From: Rhizobium sp. RCAM05350
GTDB taxonomy: Bacteria > Pseudomonadota > Alphaproteobacteria > Rhizobiales > Rhizobiaceae
Direction of reading: 5' to 3'
Assembly: GCA_024426085.1 (NCBI GenBank)
Contig: CP087974.1
Coordinates: 4,382,001 to 4,446,000, forward strand
Length of the DNA stretch: 64,000 nt
Both the position numbers and the translations under genes were made by a program. Below, piece after piece: positions 59,317 through 64,000 of the stretch (the first letter of the stretch is position 1; each line of letters opens with the position of its first letter). Below the pieces are notes generated by a model. That model was not told the origin of the DNA and made no database searches. It saw only the letters and a list, made by a program, of their open reading frames with translations.

Positions 59317-60142
59317 CTACTCCCCGGCCTGCACTTTTGTTGTCTTGTCCCGCATCAGCACGCGGGCAATGACGATCATCAACAGCGACGCGATCAGAAC
59401 CGTGGTGGCGATCGCGTTGATTTCCGGCGTCACGCCGCGCCGGATCGAGGCAAAGACGTAGATCGGTAGCGTCGTCTTCGAGCCTGCGACAAAGAAGGCG
59501 ACGATGAAATCATCGAAGGAAAACGTGAAGGCAAGCAGGAAGCCGGCAAGAACCGATGGCAAGGATCTGCGGCAGGACGATCTGGCGGAAGGTGGTGAAC
59601 GGCGTGGCATAGAGATCGCTGGAGGCTTCGACGATGTCGCGGCCGAGGCTGGCGATGCGCGCCTTGACGATCATGGTGACGAGTGCCAGCGAGAACAGGC
59701 CGTGGGCGGCAATGATCGAGCCATAGCCAAGGCCAAGCTGCGGCGGCTTGTCGCTGGGCCAGATCGAGGCGAGGGCAGGGTTGAGGAAAGAAAACACCTC
59801 GACCAGCGCCACCAGCGTCGCAATGCCGATGACGACGCCGGGAACGACGATGGCGGCGGCGAAAAGCCCGTCGAAGATGGCGCGGCCGCGGCTGCTCAGG
59901 CGCTGCATGCCGAGTGCTGCCATCGTGCCGAAAATCGCCGCCAGCACGGCGCTGGTGAAGGCGATCATCAGGCTATTCTGCAGGGCTGTGATCAGGAACG
60001 TGTTTCCAAGCGCCTTGCCGTACCACATCGTTGAAAAACCGGTGAACTCGCTGGCGCTGCGCCCCGCGTTGAACGAGAACAGCACGACCAGCGCGATCGG
60101 TGCGTAGAGGAACAGGTAGACGAGGGTGACGAGTGCGCGCAT
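59317..60142 (-). CDS. ABC transporter permease (PotC-like); one frameshift
   Basis: Second permease of a spermidine/putrescine-type importer. MRALVTLVYLFLYAPIALVV, LFSFNAGRSASEFTGFSTMW, EAA loop RDIVEASSDLYATPFTTFRQ, then after an indel near 59560 VLAGFLLAFTFSFDDFIVAF and FVAGSKTTLPIYVFASIRRG. About 274 codons. The ATG overlaps the stop of the first permease gene (TGATG). Confidence 0.87.
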
Positions 60143-61008
60143 CAGACGAGATCCACCTGTCTTGAGCCAGAGACTTTCCAGGCGATCCGCATGGCGACGC
60201 TGAGCACGATGACGACGACCACCACGAGCGTCACCGCGATGGCCGAGCCGAAGGGCCAGTTGCGCTGATTGCAGGAAGAGATCGACCAGCGCATTGCCGA
60301 TGAAGAACACCTTGCCGCCGCCGAGAAGCTGCGGGATCAGGTATTCGCCGAGCAGCAGGATGGTCACCAGCGCCACGCCGGTCATGACGCCTGGCAGCGA
60401 AAGCGGCAGGGTGATGCCGAAGAAGGTCGAGACGGGCTTGGCACCGAGATCGGCCGAGGCCTCGAGAAGCCGGCGGTCGAGCTTTTCGAGGCTGACATAG
60501 ATCGGCATGATCATCAGCGGCAGGTAGCCGTAGACGATGCCGAGCAGCACCGCGCCGGGGGTGTTGAGCAGCCGCACGTCCTCTATGCCGATCATGCCGA
60601 GCAGATTGGGAATGCCGCGCGAGCCGAGGATATACATCCAGGCATAGGTGCGCACCAAGAGGCTGGTCCAGAAGGGCACAACGACGAGGGAGACCAGCAC
60701 CAGCCGATATTTCGGATTGGATTTGATTGCCAGATAGTAGGCGACGGGATAGGCGACGATCAGGCAGAGGAAGGCGCCGACGGGCGCGATCATCATGGTG
60801 TTCCAGAAGGCCGCCGCACGCGAGGGAGATTGGCGAACTGCGCGAAGGTGAAGGCTGCCTGATAGCCACCTTCCGGAGCGCGCTCGCCGAAGGCGAACAC
60901 CACCATCGCCATGAACGGCAGGACGAGAAAAACGAACAGCCAGAGGCCGGCCGGCGCAACAAGCGCGGCTGTGACCAAATGTCGTTTTCTGTCCGGGGTG
61001 AGGGGCAT
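60142..61008 (-). CDS. ABC transporter permease (PotB-like); frame broken
   Basis: First permease of the same importer. MPLTPDRKRHLVTAALVAPA, GLWLFVFLVLPFMAMVVFAF, YLAIKSNPKYRLVLVSLVVV, PFWTSLLVRTYAWMYILGSR, EAA loop RRLLEASADLGAKPVSTFFG and, after an indel near 60270, NWPFGSAIAVTLVVVVVIVL and the end SGSRQVDLV. About 288 codons. A further indel near 60830. A palindromic repeat separates it from the binding-protein gene upstream. Confidence 0.86.
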
Positions 61009-61053
61009 GTAAGAGTGTCCTGTTTGATGCTTTGGGCCTGAGGCCTGCGATTT

Positions 61054-61150
61054 TCCCTCCCTCTTTTGGGGAGGGTGGCCCTGAAGGATCGGGGAGGGGG
61101 TTTCTTCTATTGAAAGAGCCCCTCCCAACCCCTGCCCACAAGGGGGAGGA
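61054..61150. repeat. RIME-like palindromic element
   Basis: Inverted arms TCCCTCCCTCTTTTGGGGAG and CTGCCCACAAGGGGGAGGA with inner GGGAGGGGGTTTC and GAAAGAGCCCCTCCC. It matches the element at 43070-43160 in reverse orientation. It lies between the binding-protein and first permease genes of one operon, as the copy at 23801-23917 does in the other polyamine-type operon. Confidence 0.75.
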
Positions 61151-61158
61151 GCTTACCC

Positions 61159-62318
61159 TCAAGCTGACTTAAACCGGGCCATCAGTTCGGCACGAGCCGG
61201 ATCGGTCAAGGTCACGGCGGCGCCGAATTCGAGCTTGGTCAGCGATGCCTCGTCCGGATAGACGATCTTGTTCGATGTCACATCGGCCGGAAGCAGCGCC
61301 AGCACGCGGCTGTCGGTCGTCGGTGCGCCGTTGGCGATGTGTTCCTTGACGGCGTTTTCCGGCGTCATCAGGTAATTGAGCAGGGCATAGCCGGCCGGCT
61401 TGTTGGCGGCGCTCTTCGGGATGGCATAGAAATCGGTCCAGATCTCGCCGCCGTCGGTGCCGAGGATATAGGCGATCTCCGGCATGTCGCGGTTGAGCTG
61501 GGCGCCGTCATTGGTCCAGCACATGGTCATCCAGGCGTCGGTGGCGCGCATACCGGGGCTGGTAGTCGCTGTTGATGCCGTAGAGATGCGGCTTGACCTT
61601 GATCAGCAGTTCCTCCGCCTTGGCGAGTTCTTCCGGCTTGATCGAGTTGAAGGAATAGCCGAGCGAGACCAGCGCGCTGCCGATCGTGGTCAACTGGTAG
61701 TCATGCACCATAGCGCGGCCGTCGGCCTCGGTCATGGCGACCTCGAAAAAGTCCTTCCAGGAGGCGATCTTCGTCTTGATCTTGGATGTGTTGACGGCCA
61801 TGCCGGTTGTGCCCCAGTTCTTCGGCAGGGCGTAAGTGGTTCCGTCGATGGCGCCTTCCGAGGTGAAGCGACGATTGCGTTGCCTGCGAGAACGCCGACA
61901 GCTTGCTCAAGTCGAGCGGGTCGATCAGGCCGAGCTTCACATAGGTGGAGATCGTGTAGTTGGTCGGGACGAAGAGGTCCCAGCCGGTGCCGCCTGCCTG
62001 GAGTTTGGCCAGCATTTCCTCGTTCGAGCCGAACACGTTGACTTCGACGGCAACGCCGGTCGCGGCCGTGAACGCTTCGAAGCTTGCCGGGTCATGGTAG
62101 TTTGGCCAGGTGGCAAGCGACATGGTGGTGCCAAGGTCTTGCGCATAGGCAGTGGAGTTGAACACGCCTGGCTGGCGGGCGAGAACGGCGGCTGCGAGGC
62201 CAAGGCCGGAGACACTGAGGAAGTGGCGGCGGGTGACCGAGCCGCGCTTCAGGCGCATCCATTCGTCGGTCAGGTTTTCGGCTGATATCGGGGCATTTTC
62301 TCTGTACCACTTTGTCAT
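61159..62318 (-). CDS. Periplasmic spermidine/putrescine-type binding protein (PotD-like), frame broken
   Basis: Solute-binding protein with a twin-arginine-type leader (RGSVTRRHFLSVSGLGLAAA VLA). Then TTMSLATWPNYHDPASFEAF, EVNVFGSNEEMLAKLQAGGT, GWDLFVPTNYTISTYVKLGL, YALPKNWGTTGMAVNTSKIK and ATDAWMTMCWTNDGAQLNRD. About 386 codons. Indels near 61560 and 61870. The ligand could be a polyamine or another small amine. Confidence 0.85.
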
Positions 62319-62358
62319 GACTGTGTTCCCTTTTTGTCTTGACGTGTACGGCCGTTCC

Positions 62359-63447
62359 TCAGGCCGGAAAAACATGCACTTTGCCGGGATCGAAAGTGAG
62401 CACGACCCGTTCGCCCGGTTCGACGAGGTCGCTTTCCTGCACGCTGCGCCGGTCGGCGGTGACGAGGAAATCGCCAAGGCCGTCGACGCTGATCTGGTAT
62501 TCGGCGGTGGAGCCGAGGAAGATGCGGTGGGTGACGGTGCCTGTGAGTTGGCTGTCGCTGCCTTTTGAATGCCGGACAAGCTCGATTGCTTCTGGCCGCA
62601 ATGCCACCGTTGCCGCACCGGGTCTGAGACCGATCCCGCCCCCCGCCGCGAGCGCGGTTCCATTCGACAGCCGCAAGGTCGCTCCGTCGGCTTCGACGGT
62701 TGCCGAAATCCGGTTGGTCTTGCCGACGAAATCGGCGACGAAAAGATCGGCGGGCTTGTCGTAGACGTCCTGCGGCTTGGCCATCTGCACGATACGCCCC
62801 GCGTTCATCACGCAGACCATATCGCTCATCGACAGGGCTTCTTCCTGGTCGTGGGTGACGAGCACGAAGGTGATGCCGAGTTCGCGCTGCAGCGTCTGCA
62901 GTTCGATCTGCATGGCGGTGCGCAGCTTTTTATCGAGAGCCGCCAGGGGCTCGTCGAGCAAAAGCACGGAGGGCTTGTTGACGATGGCGCGGGCAAGCGC
63001 CACGCGCTGCTGCTGGCCGCCGGACATTTCATGAATGCGGCGCTTCTCGAAGCCGCCGAGACGGACCATCTCAAGGGCCTCACGCGCTCGAGCGGAAATT
63101 TCGGACGCTGCCAATTTCGGCCGGGCCTGCTTCAGTCCATAGGCGACGTTCTGCTCGACATCGAAATGCGGGAAGAGCGCATAGTGCTGGAAGACCATAT
63201 TGACGGGGCGGCGATAGGGCGGGACGCCGTTCATCTCGCGGCCGTCGATCAGAACTGTACCTTCGCTCGGCTGCTCGAAGCCGCCGATCATCCGCAGGCA
63301 CGTGGTCTTGCCGCAGCCGGATGGCCCAAGCAGCGCCACGAACGCGCCCTTCGGCACAGCAAGGTTTATGTCCGAAACGGCGGTCACGCTGCCATAGAGC
63401 TTGGTGACCGAACGGAACTCGATGTCGTTCGTTGAAGCGGCTGTCAC
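62359..63447 (-). CDS. potA: ABC transporter ATP-binding protein (PotA-like)
   Basis: ATPase of the second polyamine-type importer, 362 residues with an intact frame. Walker A LLGPSGCGKTTCLRMIGGFE, Q-loop VFQHYALFPH, signature EMSGGQQQRVALARAIV, Walker B VLLLDEPLAALD, H-loop LVTHDQEEALSMSD, then a TOBE-type C-terminal domain (LRPGAATVALRPEAIELVRH, VTHRIFLGSTAEYQISVDGL). First gene of the operon potA-potD-potB-potC-SDR on the minus strand. The gene symbol is by family resemblance only. Confidence 0.88.
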   Translation of the reverse strand: MTAASTNDIEFRSVTKLYGSVTAVSDINLAVPKGAFVALLGPSGCGKTTCLRMIGGFEQPSEGTVLIDGREMNGVPPYRRPVNMVFQHYALFPHFDVEQNVAYGLKQARPKLAASEISARAREALEMVRLGGFEKRRIHEMSGGQQQRVALARAIVNKPSVLLLDEPLAALDKKLRTAMQIELQTLQRELGITFVLVTHDQEEALSMSDMVCVMNAGRIVQMAKPQDVYDKPADLFVADFVGKTNRISATVEADGATLRLSNGTALAAGGGIGLRPGAATVALRPEAIELVRHSKGSDSQLTGTVTHRIFLGSTAEYQISVDGLGDFLVTADRRSVQESDLVEPGERVVLTFDPGKVHVFPA

Positions 63448-63478
63448 GTATAAATTCCCTGCGGTTGTTTTTTAGAAT

Positions 63479-63504
63479 ACCGGGCGGCCTTGCGGCCGTC
63501 CGGT
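63479..63504. other. Hairpin in the potA leader
   Basis: ACCGGGCGGCC and GGCCGTCCGGT pair over 11 positions (one G-T) around a TTGC loop, 32 bp upstream of the potA start. There is no U-run on the downstream side, so it is not a convincing terminator. It could be an mRNA leader structure. Confidence 0.35.
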
Positions 63505-63549
63505 TTCTCACTGTCTGACCAGCAGCCTATTGAAAGCGGCCATTGGCGG

Positions 63550-63610
63550 TATATACCCCGAGAGAGGTATTTCAAGCCGATTGCGGCTGTGGAAGGTGTA
63601 TACCCCGAAG
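63550..63610. promoter_or_regulatory. Two TATACCCCGA repeats upstream of the LuxR-type gene
   Basis: TATATACCCCGAGA at 63550-63563 and TGTATACCCCGAAG at 63597-63610 share a 10-base core 47 bp apart, in the gap between potA and the divergent LuxR-type regulator. Possibly a binding site for that regulator. Confidence 0.4.
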
Positions 63611-63649
63611 GCAATTGCCGTTCTTTTTTGCAAAGGCTGGATAGGAATT

Positions 63650-64000
63650 ATGGGCGTTGATCTCGAGGCATTGTTCAAAACGATCGGGCCGATGATCGGC
63701 AGAACCCCTACAGGGGACGAGGAGGCAGGCAATGTCTTCTGTTCGCTCATGCGATCTTTGGTCAGCTTCGATTATGCCGTCATTTTCGCCTATCGTGAGA
63801 AAGAGCGGCCGATTGATCTCTACAGTACCTTCACACCGGAAGAGCATGTCATATTCGTTAGTATGTACCAGGCCGGGCCGTTCCTGCTTGATCCGTTCTA
63901 TCATGCAGCGCGCGAGCCCAGACCGGGTGTCTGGCGGATGCGCGAGCTTGCGCCGGATCGCTTCTTCTCCAGCGAGTATTTCCGCAGCTACTACACGCAG
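63650..64000 (+). CDS. LuxR-type transcriptional regulator, N-terminal part (cut by window end)
   Basis: First 117 codons only: MGVDLEALFKTIGPMIGRTP, AGNVFCSLMRSLVSFDYAVI, PFYHAAREPRPGVWRMRELA, PDRFFSSEYFRSYYTQ. This matches the N-terminal sensor part of a group of stand-alone proteins with a LuxR-type C-terminal HTH; the HTH itself would lie beyond the window. ATG chosen because AGGA lies upstream. Divergent from potA with about 200 bp between, so it may control that transporter. Confidence 0.65.
   Translation, partial: MGVDLEALFKTIGPMIGRTPTGDEEAGNVFCSLMRSLVSFDYAVIFAYREKERPIDLYSTFTPEEHVIFVSMYQAGPFLLDPFYHAAREPRPGVWRMRELAPDRFFSSEYFRSYYTQ

Noticed and set aside
63479..63504. Terminator upstream of potA
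   Set aside because: The stem is strong but no T-run follows on either strand in the right place, so it is recorded only as a hairpin.

Overview
The window looks like chromosome or chromid DNA from a Rhizobiaceae-type alphaproteobacterium (Rhizobium/Agrobacterium/Sinorhizobium/Shinella group). The signs are high G+C, rhizobial gene content, palindromic intergenic mosaic elements of the RIME type, and a RirA-like iron box. No tRNA, rRNA, CRISPR array or recognisable insertion sequence is visible. Almost every gene is split by single-base frameshifts. By my count there are about 80 in 64 kb, with good protein similarity and catalytic residues on both sides of each break. I read these as uncorrected sequencing indels, not as mass pseudogenisation, and I give each gene its full span across the breaks.

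Layout. 0.2-2.5 kb: a glucoamylase-like gene and a FhuF-like ferric reductase. 2.5-3.9 kb: a cobalamin riboswitch driving cbtB-cbtA. 4.2-6 kb: a PAS-GGDEF-EAL protein. 6-13.4 kb: a LysR regulator divergent from two tandem 817-codon dimethylglycine/sarcosine-dehydrogenase-like flavoproteins and a Rieske oxygenase, probably N-demethylation of betaines. 14.6-18.7 kb: a hydroxamate-siderophore operon (TonB receptor, FhuF, binding protein). 18.9-26.1 kb: a putrescine-type ABC transporter with gamma-aminobutyraldehyde dehydrogenase (ydcSTUV-patD). A low-G+C gene with a HEPN-like motif is wedged between its two permease genes, flanked by 11-bp direct repeats. 26-33.5 kb: hydrolases, msrA, an ACT protein, a binding protein with an adjacent CocE-type hydrolase, an HTH regulator and a secreted PAAR-like protein. 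33.5-46.8 kb: a peptide-type ABC transporter continuous with a carnitine-degradation cluster (CaiD, CoA ligase, acyl-CoA dehydrogenase, carnitine dehydrogenase-thioesterase fusion, BKACE) and its divergent CdhR-like regulator.

46.9-55.7 kb is the most striking part. A LysR protein with two N-terminal HTH domains is divergent from a gene set matching the five steps of ergothioneine catabolism: a histidine-ammonia-lyase homologue without the MIO motif (ergothionase), a hydantoinase, an N-carbamoyl amino-acid hydrolase, a DUF917 protein (thiohydantoin desulfurase) and a divergent urocanase without the usual active-site Cys (thiourocanate hydratase). The expected products are trimethylamine, sulfide and L-glutamate. 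55.7-64 kb: a PLP dehydratase, DUF2278, an aldose-epimerase-like gene, an SDR, a second spermidine/putrescine-type transporter and the start of a LuxR-type regulator.

Taken together, the window is an accessory catabolic region centred on quaternary and methylated amines (carnitine, betaine derivatives, ergothioneine) and polyamines, with iron and cobalt uptake beside it. The pathway assignments are inferences from family recognition and gene order; no database search was possible.
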